Counted from the stretch's first letter, positions 1-9,392 are shown. The stretch: 64,000 nt of DNA from Hydrogenophaga taeniospiralis (GCF_020510445.1 NZ_JAHBAG010000001.1:3262501-3326500), one strand, 5' to 3'. Notes: a model not told the origin generated them from the sequence alone. Numbers and translations: made by a program.

Positions 1-150
1 GAGTCGCTCAAGGCACGTGGGGCCCAGGGCGTGGTGCTGGGTTGCACCGAGCTGCCGCTGATCGTGGGGCCGGACGACAGCTGCCTGCCCACGTTCGACA
101 CCACCGCGCTGCACGCCATGGCGGCCGTGAACTTCGCCCTGGCCGACTGA
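1..150 (+). CDS. Aspartate/glutamate racemase family protein, C-terminal fragment
   Basis: Only the last 49 residues are in the window; the 5' part lies upstream. The fragment contains VVLGCTELPL, the GCTE segment that carries the second catalytic cysteine of cofactor-independent Asp/Glu/hydantoin racemases, and ends in a short helix typical of the family C-terminus. Such enzymes interconvert D- and L-amino acids by a two-cysteine, two-base mechanism in the cytoplasm. The amidotransferase gene follows 23 nt later on the same strand, so co-transcription is likely. The exact substrate cannot be told from this piece. Confidence 0.8.
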   Translation, partial: ESLKARGAQGVVLGCTELPLIVGPDDSCLPTFDTTALHAMAAVNFALAD

Positions 151-173
151 GCGGCTTCGAGGAGCGCACCGAC

Positions 174-1043
174 ATGTGTCAACTGCTGGGCATGAGCTGC
201 AACACCACCGCGTCCATCCGGTTTTCGTTCACCGGCTTTGCGCAGCGCGGGGGCTGCACCGCCGACCACGTGGACGGCTGGGGCATCGCGTTCTACGAAC
301 CCACCGGCTCGCGCATGTTTCTCGACGACCGGCCGGCGAGCGAATCGAGGCTGGCGGAATTCGTGCGCAGCTACCCGATCCAGTCGCGCACGGTGATCTC
401 GCACATCCGCAAGGCCACGCAGGGCACGGTGAGCCTGGCCAACACCCATCCGTTCACCCGCGAGTGGCTGGGGCAGAACTGGTTCTTTGCCCACAACGGC
501 GATCTGCGCAACTTCCACCCGGCGCTCGACGGCGGTTTTTTGCCGGTGGGCAACACCGACAGCGAGAAGGCCTTCTGCTACCTGATGCAATGCCTGCGGC
601 AGACCTTTGCCGACCGGCTGCGCCCACCGGAGTGGGCCGAGCTGGCGCCGGTGCTGGCCCGGCTCAACCGCGAGGTGGCGCGCTACGGCAACTTCAACTA
701 CCTGCTGACCAACGGCGATGCGCTGTATGCCCACTGCTCCAGCCAGCTGGCCTGCCTGGAGCGCGCGCATCCCTTCCCCATGGCCCGGCTGGTGGACTGC
801 GACATCCGCATGGACCTGAGCGCGCTCAATGGCGAGGCGGACCGCATGGTCATCGTCGCCACCGAACCGCTGACGCTGGACGAGCCCTGGCAAGCGCTGC
901 GCACGGGTGAGAGCAAGGTGTTTGTGATGGGGCGGGAAGTCTGGTCGCACCACGAGCCCGAAACCATCCGCTTTCCGCTGCCCACCAGCACGGCCGGCCG
1001 GGCCTGGCCGCTGCCGCAGGCCGGGCTCGTGGCACCTGCCTGA
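174..1043 (+). CDS. Class II glutamine amidotransferase (YafJ family)
   Basis: A 289-residue protein. The start at 174 is chosen because it places Cys at residue 2, the N-terminal nucleophile of class II (Ntn) amidotransferases, exposed after Met removal. DGWG (about 34-37) and the FAHNGD segment (about 105-110) are the usual glutamine-site motifs. It is a stand-alone glutaminase-type domain as in YafJ; the synthase partner or physiological acceptor of the ammonia is unknown for this family. It lies 23 nt after the racemase and runs convergent with the CoA-transferase, 9 nt away. Upstream in-frame codons are ignored because they overlap the racemase. Confidence 0.85.
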   Translation: MCQLLGMSCNTTASIRFSFTGFAQRGGCTADHVDGWGIAFYEPTGSRMFLDDRPASESRLAEFVRSYPIQSRTVISHIRKATQGTVSLANTHPFTREWLGQNWFFAHNGDLRNFHPALDGGFLPVGNTDSEKAFCYLMQCLRQTFADRLRPPEWAELAPVLARLNREVARYGNFNYLLTNGDALYAHCSSQLACLERAHPFPMARLVDCDIRMDLSALNGEADRMVIVATEPLTLDEPWQALRTGESKVFVMGREVWSHHEPETIRFPLPTSTAGRAWPLPQAGLVAPA

Positions 1044-1052
1044 GATCCGCGT

Positions 1053-1973
1053 TCAGGCCGGCAAGGTGTGCAGGGGTATGTCGCGGGCAGCGGCGAGCTG
1101 GTCGAGTTGCTGGCGCGTCTGGCCGGCCAGGAAGCGGGCGATGGCGGTGTGCACCTCGGGCCGGAACATCGTGCGCACATCGGCCATTGCCACGCCCGTG
1201 GCAGCGCAGAGGGACGCGGCGAAGTGCGGCTCCAGCGCGGCCAGGGCCACGCGGCCGTCCTGGCAGGGATAGACGCGGTAGCCCGCATGGGCGCCGCCCA
1301 CCGAGCCGCTGGGCAGGGTCAGGCCCCAGTCGCGGGGCAGGGCGAGCCAGGCGGCGGCGTCGGACAGCGCGACCTCCTGGAACGACCCCTGGCCACGGGT
1401 CTTTTGCGCCAGAACGGCCTTCAGGGCCGCCTCGCTGGCCATGAGCGCGCCGCCCATGTCGGCAAACAGCGTGGCCGGCAGGTCCAGCCCGGTCACAAGG
1501 CCGGCGTGGGCCAGATACGTCAGGTCGTGCCCCGGCTCTTCGGCGCGCGCGCCCGGCGCACCCACGATGGCCACCACAGACAGCGCCGGGTAGGCCTTGT
1601 GCAGCGCCTTCCAGGAGAGGCCCAGCTTGGCCAGCGCCGAAGGGCGGAACGAGGTCAGCAGCAGGTCGGTGCGGGCCAGCTCTTTGTGCAGCCGGGCCTG
1701 GCCCTTGTCCGTCTTCAGGTCGATGCTCAGGACCCGGATGCCCGCGTGCAGCGTGGCGTAGGCGGTCGGGTTGTACTGGCCCATCGGATCGCCGCTGGTG
1801 CCCGCGGGCGCGCCCTTAGGTCCGGGCGGTTCGGCCTTGAGGCAGGTCGCGCCCATGGCCTTGAGGCGCATGAGCGCGGCCGGCCCGGGCAGGTTGAGCG
1901 CCAGGCTGAGCACGCGCACGCCGCGCAGCGGCTTGAGGGGTTTGATCGGGGTGGAGGCGGTGTTGGGCGGCAT
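1053..1973 (-). CDS. Class III (CaiB/BaiF family) CoA-transferase or acyl-CoA racemase-like protein
   Basis: A 306-residue protein with the family III CoA-transferase fold: an N-terminal LRGVRVLSLALNLPGP segment, an LKTDKGQ segment, and LFADMGGALMA containing the conserved aspartate that forms the acyl anhydride in CaiB-type enzymes. It is shorter than typical members (about 380-400 residues) and looks most like alpha-methylacyl-CoA racemase relatives. It probably moves CoA between acids, or epimerises a 2-methylacyl-CoA. It stands alone on its strand; a perfect palindrome 10 nt before the start suggests repression at its own promoter. Exact substrate unknown. Confidence 0.8.
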   Translation of the reverse strand: MPPNTASTPIKPLKPLRGVRVLSLALNLPGPAALMRLKAMGATCLKAEPPGPKGAPAGTSGDPMGQYNPTAYATLHAGIRVLSIDLKTDKGQARLHKELARTDLLLTSFRPSALAKLGLSWKALHKAYPALSVVAIVGAPGARAEEPGHDLTYLAHAGLVTGLDLPATLFADMGGALMASEAALKAVLAQKTRGQGSFQEVALSDAAAWLALPRDWGLTLPSGSVGGAHAGYRVYPCQDGRVALAALEPHFAASLCAATGVAMADVRTMFRPEVHTAIARFLAGQTRQQLDQLAAARDIPLHTLPA

Positions 1974-1983
1974 GGCGTTACAG

Positions 1984-2001
1984 ATTGACGTTCACGTCAA
2001 T
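1984..2001. promoter_or_regulatory. Perfect 8+8 palindrome upstream of the CoA-transferase gene, probable operator
   Basis: ATTGACGT-TC-ACGTCAAT is a perfect inverted repeat with a 2-nt spacer, 10 nt upstream of the CoA-transferase start. On the minus strand it overlaps a plausible -10 (TACATT), so a bound protein would block transcription. ACGT-centred palindromes of this kind are used by MerR-type LiuR and related regulators of acyl-CoA and branched-chain amino acid breakdown; that assignment is inference from the motif shape. Confidence 0.6.
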
Positions 2002-2099
2002 GTATCGCCATGGCAGGTGGTTTCGAAGCGCGAGTGCGACAACCTTGCGACAAAATCCCGATGCAAACGCCGCCTCCGGCCCGATGTGACTTCACCCAG

Positions 2100-2181
2100 G
2101 ATGCGGTGGAACCGGCTTTGCCGGGCCACTCGCATCGCCCCTTTGAGGGGGTGACGCCGCAGGCGGCGCGGGGGTGGGCCA
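2100..2181 (-). repeat. Dispersed three-hairpin intergenic element, copy 1 (after pobA)
   Basis: On the minus strand the element begins about 2 nt after the pobA stop codon. It reads CCCACCCCCGCGCCGCC, a CGCCG/CGGCG hairpin, a CCCCCTCAAAGGGG hairpin, then the large hairpin GATGCG-A-GTGG, inner GGCAAAGCC, TT-CCAC-CGCATC. The outer stem is fully paired. Four more copies in the window share this plan (3379, 15293, 39490, 60459) with different but always complementary outer stems. Confidence 0.8.
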
Positions 2182-2182
2182 T

Positions 2183-3455
<1,273 letters not shown>

Positions 3456-3560
3456 CTGGCATTGGCTGCCTCAGGCGTGGCGGGTGGGCAAAGAATGTGG
3501 TTGAAGGAATCTGCAGAATAGGTAGAAGCCATCGGGTTTTCAATAGATGAAGTCGCTGCC

Positions 3561-3597
3561 TGCGCGATCATCAGTGGTTATGTGCGATCATCGCGCA
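3561..3597. promoter_or_regulatory. Three 10-bp operator repeats, PobR/PcaU type
   Basis: TGCGCGATCA (3561-3570) and TGTGCGATCA (3581-3590) are direct repeats exactly 20 bp apart. An inverted third copy, TGCGCGATGA read on the minus strand, lies at 3588-3597 and partly overlaps the second. One palindromic pair plus one direct repeat of 10 bp is the operator layout known for IclR-family PcaU/PobR regulators. It overlaps the immediate upstream region of the regulator gene and faces the pobA promoter region, so it can serve autoregulation and pobA control. Confidence 0.65.
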
Positions 3598-3599
3598 GC

Positions 3600-4382
3600 A
3601 TGAACAATGAAGCGAAACTGATTGCCAAGGCCGACTTCATCGAAGGCATGGCCAAGGGCATGGCCGTGCTGGAGAGTTTCGACACCGAACGCCAGCGGCT
3701 CAATGCCACGCAGGCCGCCGAGCGCGCCGGCCTGACCCGCGCGGCCGCCCGGCGCCATCTGCTCACGCTGGCCTACCTGGGCTATCTGGACACCGACGGC
3801 ACGCACTACTGGCTCTCGGCCAAGGTGCTGCGTTTCTCGGGCAGCTATTTGTCTTCGGCCCGCCTGCCGCGCCTGCTGCAGCCCACGCTGAACCGGCTGG
3901 CGGCGCAGACGCGCGAGTCGTTTTCCGCCGTGGTGCTCGACGGCGACGAGGTGGTGATCGTGGCGCGCAGCGTGTCCATTGGCGGTCAGCGCCTCATGGC
4001 TTATGGCCTGCACCTGGGTGCGCGCCTGCCGGTGCATGCGACGTCCACCGGCCGCGTGCTGCTGGCGGCCTTGCCGCGCGTCGAATTCAACGCCTGGCTC
4101 AAGGGCCGCGAACTGGCGCGGCTGACGCCGAAGACCACCATCGACCACAAGGCGTTTCGCGCGGCCGTGGCACGGGTGAAGGCCGACGACCACGCCGTGG
4201 CCAGCGAGGAACACGAGCTCGGCGTGCACGCGCTGGCCGTGCCGCTGCGCAACATGCAGGGAAAAACGGTGGCGGCGCTCAACGTGGTGGCCTCGCCCGA
4301 CCGGCTGGCGCCCGAGGTGATGCGCCAGGACCTGTTGCCGCTGCTGCTGGACGCGGCAAGAGAGCTCAGACCGTTGTTATGA
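3600..4382 (+). CDS. IclR-family transcriptional regulator, PobR/PcaU-like
   Basis: A 260-residue regulator: an N-terminal winged helix (about 15-75) with LNATQAAERAGLTRAAARRH as the DNA-reading helix region, then the IclR effector-binding domain (SFSAVVLDGDEVVIVAR, LPVHATSTGRVLLAALP). ATG at 3600 is preferred over the in-frame GTG at 3582 because that codon sits inside the operator repeats. Its position divergent from pobA and the similarity to PobR/PcaU/PcaR suggest 4-hydroxybenzoate- or protocatechuate-responsive activation of pobA; the ligand is inferred. It converges with livF, 35 nt away. Confidence 0.88.
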   Translation: MNNEAKLIAKADFIEGMAKGMAVLESFDTERQRLNATQAAERAGLTRAAARRHLLTLAYLGYLDTDGTHYWLSAKVLRFSGSYLSSARLPRLLQPTLNRLAAQTRESFSAVVLDGDEVVIVARSVSIGGQRLMAYGLHLGARLPVHATSTGRVLLAALPRVEFNAWLKGRELARLTPKTTIDHKAFRAAVARVKADDHAVASEEHELGVHALAVPLRNMQGKTVAALNVVASPDRLAPEVMRQDLLPLLLDAARELRPLL

Positions 4383-4417
4383 AAACGGCGCCCTTTGCGG
4401 CGCGGGGGAGGGCCAGC

Positions 4418-5134
4418 TCAAACCCCGAGGTACTGCTCCAGCAATTCCGGCTTCGACAGCAGTTCGTCGGAACTGCCTTCGAACGCCACCTCACCCTTGA
4501 CGAGGATGACGTTGCGGTCGGTGATCTGGGTCACGTGTTTCCAGTTCTTGTCCACGATCACGCTGCTGATGCCGCTCTCGCGGATCAGGCCGCAGATGCG
4601 CCAGATCTCGCGCGCGATCAGCGGCGCCAGACCTTCGGTGGCTTCGTCGAGGATCAGCACGTCGGGGTTGGTCATGAGCGCGCGGCCGATGGTCAGCATC
4701 TGCTGCTCGCCGCCACTGAGTTGCTGGCCGCCGTGGTTCAGGCGCTCGGCGAGACGGGGGAAGGTTTCCAGCACGCGGTCGTAGGTCCAGTCGCGCTGGC
4801 CCTTGCAGCCCGCGCGGGCCGACATGACCAGGTTTTCCTTCACGCTCAGGTTGCCGAAGATGCCCCGGCCTTCGGGCACGTAGGCGATGCCTTCGCGCGC
4901 GATCTCGTAGGTGGAGGCGCCCGTCATGGGCCGGCCCTTGATGAGCACGCCGCCGCCGCTGGGCTTGACGATGCCCATGAGCGACTTGAGCAGGGTCGTC
5001 TTGCCCATGCCGTTGCGGCCCATCAGACCGATGGTCTGGCCCTGGCCGACCGTGAAGTCCACACCGCGCAGGATGTGGCTGGCGCCGTAGTGGGTGTGCA
5101 GGCCGGAGGCCTGGATCAGCGGCGTGGCTTTCAT
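4418..5134 (-). CDS. livF: Branched-chain-type ABC importer, ATP-binding protein LivF
   Basis: A 238-residue ATPase with Walker A GRNGMGKT (39-46), signature LSGGEQQ (139-145) and Walker B VLILDE (159-164); length and EGRGIFGNL segment match LivF. It is the last gene of the SBP-livH-livM-livG-livF run and its start overlaps the livG stop by 4 nt, indicating translational coupling. With LivG it powers import through LivHM. Because the operon sits beside pobA, the cargo may be an aromatic acid rather than leucine, isoleucine or valine; sequence alone does not decide. Confidence 0.92.
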   Translation of the reverse strand: MKATPLIQASGLHTHYGASHILRGVDFTVGQGQTIGLMGRNGMGKTTLLKSLMGIVKPSGGGVLIKGRPMTGASTYEIAREGIAYVPEGRGIFGNLSVKENLVMSARAGCKGQRDWTYDRVLETFPRLAERLNHGGQQLSGGEQQMLTIGRALMTNPDVLILDEATEGLAPLIAREIWRICGLIRESGISSVIVDKNWKHVTQITDRNVILVKGEVAFEGSSDELLSKPELLEQYLGV

Positions 5135-5895
5135 GCGTGGTCCTCTCCGAGATACGCCGCTTGCACCAGAGGGTCGCTGCGCACCTGGGCCGGCGTGCCG
5201 CTGGCAATCACCTGGCCATTGACCATCACGGTGAGCTGATCGGCCAGCGAGAACACGGCGTCCATATCGTGCTCCACCAGCATCATGGCGTGGTTCTTCT
5301 TCAGCTTCTGCAGCAGGGCGATCATGCTTTCGGCCTCGGCCTGCCCCATGCCGGCCAGGGGTTCGTCGAGCAGCAGCACGGTGGGCTCGGTCGCCAGGGT
5401 CATGGCGATTTCGAGCTGGCGCTGTTCACCGTGGCTGGTGGTGCCGGCCACGGTCTGGCTGCGGTGCGTCAGGCCAGCGAGCTCGATGGCGCGCTCGCAG
5501 CGCTGGTTGACCCCGGCCATGGCCTGGGCCGAGCCGATCCAGCGCAGCGGGTTCCAGGGCCAGTGGCGCTCGCGCGATTGCGCGGCCAGCCGCACGTTGT
5601 CCCACACCGTGAAGGGCAGGAAGATGTTGGTCTTCTGGTAGCTGCGGCCCAGACCCAGGCGGGAGATCGATTCGGGCGAATGGCCGGCGGTTTCCGTGCC
5701 GTTGAGCGTGATGCTCCCCGAGGTGGGTGGCAGGTCGCCCGAGAGCAGGTTGGTCAGGGTGGACTTGCCCGCCCCGTTGGGGCCGATCACGGCATGGATG
5801 TGGTCGCGGAACAGATCCACCGACACGTCGTTCACGGCGGCCAGGCCGCCGAAACGTTTGGTCAGGCTGCGGGCGCTCAGCAGGAGATCACTCAT
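5131..5895 (-). CDS. livG: Branched-chain-type ABC importer, ATP-binding protein LivG
   Basis: A 254-residue ATPase with Walker A GPNGAGKS (38-45), a signature of the form SHGEQRQL, as usual in LivG (no LSGGQ), and Walker B TVLLLDEPLAGM. It partners LivF in the ATPase dimer at the inner membrane. It overlaps livM by 8 nt upstream and livF by 4 nt downstream, so the four transport genes form one tightly packed transcript. Confidence 0.92.
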   Translation of the reverse strand: MSDLLLSARSLTKRFGGLAAVNDVSVDLFRDHIHAVIGPNGAGKSTLTNLLSGDLPPTSGSITLNGTETAGHSPESISRLGLGRSYQKTNIFLPFTVWDNVRLAAQSRERHWPWNPLRWIGSAQAMAGVNQRCERAIELAGLTHRSQTVAGTTSHGEQRQLEIAMTLATEPTVLLLDEPLAGMGQAEAESMIALLQKLKKNHAMMLVEHDMDAVFSLADQLTVMVNGQVIASGTPAQVRSDPLVQAAYLGEDHA

Positions 5896-6889
5896 CGCTG
5901 TTCACCCCGCGGCGGCGCTGGAACTTTTCGCTCAGGCCGAGCAGGCCACGCGGCGCGAACACCACCACCAGCACGATGAAGCCGCCCATGAGCAGTTGCC
6001 AGTGTTTGGTGAGGTCTTTGAAAAAGTGCATCACGTATTCGAACGCGAAGGCGCCCACGATGGCCCCGGCGAAATTGCCCATGCCGCCCAGGATCACCAT
6101 CATGATGGCGTGCGCGCTCATGTGAAAACCCATGAGATCGGGGTTCACGAAACCGGTCTGCGCGGCCCACAGGAACCCGGCCACGCCGGCCAGGGTGCCG
6201 GCCAGCGTGAAGGCGGCGAGCTTGTAGCCGAAGGTGCCGTAGCCCACGGCGCGCATGCGGTGCTCGTTGACGCGGATGCCCGCGAGCACGCGGCCAAACG
6301 GCGAGAACAGCAGGCGGCGCAGGAAGGCGTAGACGGCCACCAGCATCGCCAGCGTGAAGTAATAGAAGGTGGTCTTGTTTTCCAGGTCGATGCCGGCCCA
6401 GCCGAACAGGGTCGCGTCGGGCCGGAAGTTGACGTACAGGCCATCCGATCCCCCGAGCTCCTTGTTGTCGAAGAACAGGAAGAACACCATCTGCGCGAAG
6501 GCCATGGTGACCATGATGAAGTAGATGCCGTGCGTGCGCACCACGAAGAAGCCGATCACCAGCGCCGCCAGCCCGGCACCGAGAGCCGACACCGGCAGCG
6601 CCCACCACAGGCTGATGGGTGTGTCGGCCGGGGTCAGGAACGCCAGCGCGTAGCCGGCCAGGCCGAAGTAGGCGGCGTGGCCGAGCGACACCAGGCCGCT
6701 CACGCCCTGCAGCAGGTCCAGGCTCATGGCGAAGATCGCCAGGATCATCATCTGCGAGAGCATCTGCAGGTAGAAGTCGGCGCTGTCGGAGGGCACCAGC
6801 GGAAACGCCGCGAGCGCGATCGCACCCAGCGCCAGCAGCACCTGCACGCTGCGCGGCAGTTTTTCGAGTTGGGCTTTGGGCGAACTCAT
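5888..6889 (-). CDS. livM: Branched-chain-type ABC importer, permease LivM
   Basis: A 333-residue polytopic inner membrane protein. Hydrophobic segments begin around residue 15 (VLLALGAIALAAFPLV) and continue to the C-terminus; GLVSLGHAAYFGLAGYALA and GGMGNFAGAIVGA are typical LivM permease segments. A short charged tail (KFQRRRG) ends the protein. It pairs with LivH to form the translocation channel. It overlaps livH by 4 nt. Confidence 0.92.
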   Translation of the reverse strand: MSSPKAQLEKLPRSVQVLLALGAIALAAFPLVPSDSADFYLQMLSQMMILAIFAMSLDLLQGVSGLVSLGHAAYFGLAGYALAFLTPADTPISLWWALPVSALGAGLAALVIGFFVVRTHGIYFIMVTMAFAQMVFFLFFDNKELGGSDGLYVNFRPDATLFGWAGIDLENKTTFYYFTLAMLVAVYAFLRRLLFSPFGRVLAGIRVNEHRMRAVGYGTFGYKLAAFTLAGTLAGVAGFLWAAQTGFVNPDLMGFHMSAHAIMMVILGGMGNFAGAIVGAFAFEYVMHFFKDLTKHWQLLMGGFIVLVVVFAPRGLLGLSEKFQRRRGVNSDE

Positions 6890-7749
6890 TGTTTGAACAG
6901 GCCTTCAGGTTTGTAGAGCAGCACGCCGGCCATCAGCATGTAGACCGCCATGCCGGCGATCTGTGGCAGCAGCACCTTGCCGAAGGTGTCCACCAGGCCG
7001 ACCATGAGCGCGGCCACCAGCGCGCCGCGCACCGAGCCGATACCTCCGATGACCACCACCACGAAACACATGATCAGCACCGAGCTGCCCATGCCGGGGT
7101 ACACGCTGGAGATCGGCGAGGCGATCATGCCGGCGATGGCGGCCAGCGCCACGCCCAGCGCGAACACCACGCCGTGGATCAGGCGGATGTTGATGCCCAG
7201 GGCCTCGGTCATTTCGCGGTTGAAGGCGCCGGCGCGGATCTTCATGCCGAGGCGGGTTTTGGAAATCAGCAAATACAGGCCCAGCGCCAGCGCCACGCAC
7301 ACCGCCGAGATCACCAGCCGGTAGACCGGGTAAGACAGGTTGTCCGTGAGCGGGATGGACCAGTTCACCAGTTCGGGCACCGGGACCGAGTGCACGTCGT
7401 CGCCCCAGAGGATGGAGCGCACTTCTTCAAAGATGTAGATCAGGCCGAAGGTGAGCAGCACCTGGTCGAGGTGGTCGCGGTGGTAGAAGTGGCGGAACAG
7501 CAGCCATTCCAGCGCCCAGCCCAGCGCCACGGCGAGCAGCGTGCCCACCACGATGGCCAGCACCAGGCTGTCGAACTGCGAAGCCAGAAACCAGGCGAGG
7601 TAGGCCCCCAGCATGTAGAAGCTGCCATGGGCCAGGTTGACCACACCCATGATGCCGAAGATCAGGGTGAGGCCTGCGGCCAGCATGAACAGCAACAGGC
7701 CGTATTGCAGGCTGTTGAGCAACTGGATCAGGAAGTTGGCGAAGTCCAT
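6886..7749 (-). CDS. livH: Branched-chain-type ABC importer, permease LivH
   Basis: A 287-residue permease, almost wholly hydrophobic, with the LivH hallmarks LINGVVNLAHG-like segment (FGIMGVVNLAHGSFYMLGAY) near residue 30 and GGIGSVRGALVAALMVG near residue 235. It forms the membrane channel with LivM. It is the first permease gene, 75 nt after the substrate-binding gene, with the remaining genes overlapping downstream. Confidence 0.92.
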   Translation of the reverse strand: MDFANFLIQLLNSLQYGLLLFMLAAGLTLIFGIMGVVNLAHGSFYMLGAYLAWFLASQFDSLVLAIVVGTLLAVALGWALEWLLFRHFYHRDHLDQVLLTFGLIYIFEEVRSILWGDDVHSVPVPELVNWSIPLTDNLSYPVYRLVISAVCVALALGLYLLISKTRLGMKIRAGAFNREMTEALGINIRLIHGVVFALGVALAAIAGMIASPISSVYPGMGSSVLIMCFVVVVIGGIGSVRGALVAALMVGLVDTFGKVLLPQIAGMAVYMLMAGVLLYKPEGLFKQ

Positions 7750-7824
7750 CGGATCGGTGATTGGGCGCAGACAGGGCCTGCACCTCGAAAGGCGCAGACC
7801 TCGGGCAAGGTTTCAGAACCGGGC

Positions 7825-9012
7825 TCAGCCCATGCGACAGCCGGTGGCCGGGTCGGCCACGGCCTTCTGCGCAATGCCGATGACCTTGTTTTCCTTGTTT
7901 TCCACCTTGCGCAGGTACATGTCCTGGATCGGGTTGTGGGCCTTGCTCATGGTCCACTGGCCACGCGGGCTGTCGATGGTCGCGCCTTCCATGGCCGCGT
8001 ACAGCGCCTTCTTGCTCGACAGGTCGCCCTTGACCGCGTTGGCGCCCTTGACCAGCAGCAGACCGGTGTCGTAACCCTGCACGGCGTACACGTCGGGCTG
8101 GGCCTTGAAGGTTTTGGCGTAGTCGAGGCGGAATTTCTTGTTGCGCGGCGTGTCCAGCGAGTCGCTGTAGTGCATGGTGGTCAACACGCCGTCGGCGGCC
8201 GGGCCGGCGGCTTCGAGCACACCCTCGGTCAGGAAGCCCGAGCCGTAGAGCTGGATGTTCTTGTTCAGGCCAGCGGCGGCGTAGTCGCGCAGGAACTTGG
8301 CGGCGCCGCCACCCGCGAAGAAGCAGGCCACGGCGTCGGGTTTGAGCGAAGCGATTTCGGTCAGCAGCGCCTGGAACTCCACGTTCGGGAAGGGCAGGCC
8401 GAGCTTCTTGACGATGGTGCCGCCCGCGGCGGTGTAGCTCTGCTCGAAGCCTTCATAGGCCTCTTCGCCGGCCGCGTAGTTCCAGGTGATCCACACCGCC
8501 TTCTTGTGGCCGCGTTCCACCATGGCCTTGCCCAGCGCCAGCGTGGGTTGCGAGTTGCTGAACGAGGTGCGAAACACGTTGGGCGCGCACTGGGCGCGGG
8601 TGGCCACGTGCACACCGGCGTTGGGGATCAGGTTGAGCACGCCACTGTCGCGCGCCACCTTGTGGATGCCCATCTGCACGCCCGAGTGCACCGTGCCCAC
8701 CAGCACGTCGACCTTGTCGCGCTGCACCAGGCGGTTGGCGTTTTCGATGCCCTTGGCGGGGTTGGACTCATCGTCCACCTTGAAAAACTCCACCTCGCGC
8801 CCGCCGAGCTTGCCGCCCTGTTCGTTGAGCGCCATGCGGAAACCGTTTTCGATCGCCACGCCGAGCTGCGCAAACGTGCCGGTGTAGGGCAGCATGAAGC
8901 CCACACGGACCTTGTCGGACTGGGCCCGGACGATCTGCGGCAGCAGCAAGCCGCTGGAAGCGGCGCCGATCACGGCGGCACTGCGGGTAAGGACAAGACG
9001 GCGGGTGGTCAT
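7825..9012 (-). CDS. ABC transporter periplasmic substrate-binding protein (LivK/Leu-Ile-Val family)
   Basis: A 395-residue type I periplasmic binding protein. The start at 9012 is chosen because GGAG lies 6 nt before that ATG; the upstream in-frame ATG at 9024 would bury the ribosome site. The N-terminus MTTRRLVLTRSAAVIGAASS then a hydrophobic stretch ending VRAQS is a signal peptide with twin arginines. VRVGFMLPYTGTFAQLG and the PNAGVHVATR segment are typical of the family. It delivers ligand to LivHMGF. Neighbouring pobA makes an aromatic ligand plausible. Confidence 0.9.
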   Translation of the reverse strand: MTTRRLVLTRSAAVIGAASSGLLLPQIVRAQSDKVRVGFMLPYTGTFAQLGVAIENGFRMALNEQGGKLGGREVEFFKVDDESNPAKGIENANRLVQRDKVDVLVGTVHSGVQMGIHKVARDSGVLNLIPNAGVHVATRAQCAPNVFRTSFSNSQPTLALGKAMVERGHKKAVWITWNYAAGEEAYEGFEQSYTAAGGTIVKKLGLPFPNVEFQALLTEIASLKPDAVACFFAGGGAAKFLRDYAAAGLNKNIQLYGSGFLTEGVLEAAGPAADGVLTTMHYSDSLDTPRNKKFRLDYAKTFKAQPDVYAVQGYDTGLLLVKGANAVKGDLSSKKALYAAMEGATIDSPRGQWTMSKAHNPIQDMYLRKVENKENKVIGIAQKAVADPATGCRMG

Positions 9013-9392
9013 GGGGTTCTCCAAGTGTGTGGTTTCAAGGGTCGGATCACTGTATGCGGGCGGCGTGGTCTTTGGGATAGTGAATTACCCGTACTTGATG
9101 TCTAAACTATTGATGCATGAATGTCACCGGTTTCGTGCTGGCGAGCCAGGCTGCTTGGTGATTTATATTGCATTCAATGGGCCCCATTCGGGGCGCCATA
9201 AGCGCGTTGGCTGATGCACTATATTGCATGATATGAAGTCTGATGCCCCGTGAAAACCCTTGGTCTGTTGCCGGGGATGGAGCATGCACGAGCGCACGCG
9301 ACCAGTCCGCCGACGCGGCGTTCCAGCAAGGGGGTGGCGAAATTGGGGAAGAGGGGGCGGGAGCGTTCGCATGGACGCTGCTCGCGCAGGGG
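9013..9392. other. Non-coding region upstream of the transporter operon (380 nt)
   Basis: I find no convincing gene here; open frames are short and lack ribosome sites. The stretch 9050-9240 is distinctly more AT-rich than the rest of the window and should carry the promoter of the SBP-liv operon on the minus strand. TATATTGCAT occurs twice (9164-9173 and 9220-9229), 56 bp apart, and the second is part of an inverted repeat. Confidence 0.6.
9214..9229. promoter_or_regulatory. Inverted repeat ATGCA-N6-TGCAT upstream of the transporter operon
   Basis: ATGCA (9214-9218) and TGCAT (9225-9229) form a perfect 5+5 inverted repeat around CTATAT, about 200 bp upstream of the SBP start. The right half extends a TATATTGCAT direct repeat also present at 9164-9173. 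Symmetry and AT-rich setting suggest a regulator site, perhaps GntR-type; no regulator can be named. Confidence 0.35.

Noticed and set aside
5137..5979. Long plus-strand open frames opposite the liv genes (also 4379-5239 and 6619-9105)
   Set aside because: They are GC-rich antisense shadows of the minus-strand transporter genes, whose motifs are unambiguous; the translated frames are His/Arg/Gln-rich without domains.
9107..9289. Short minus-strand frame upstream of the transporter operon as a small gene
   Set aside because: No ribosome site, no recognisable feature, and it covers the AT-rich promoter-like region.
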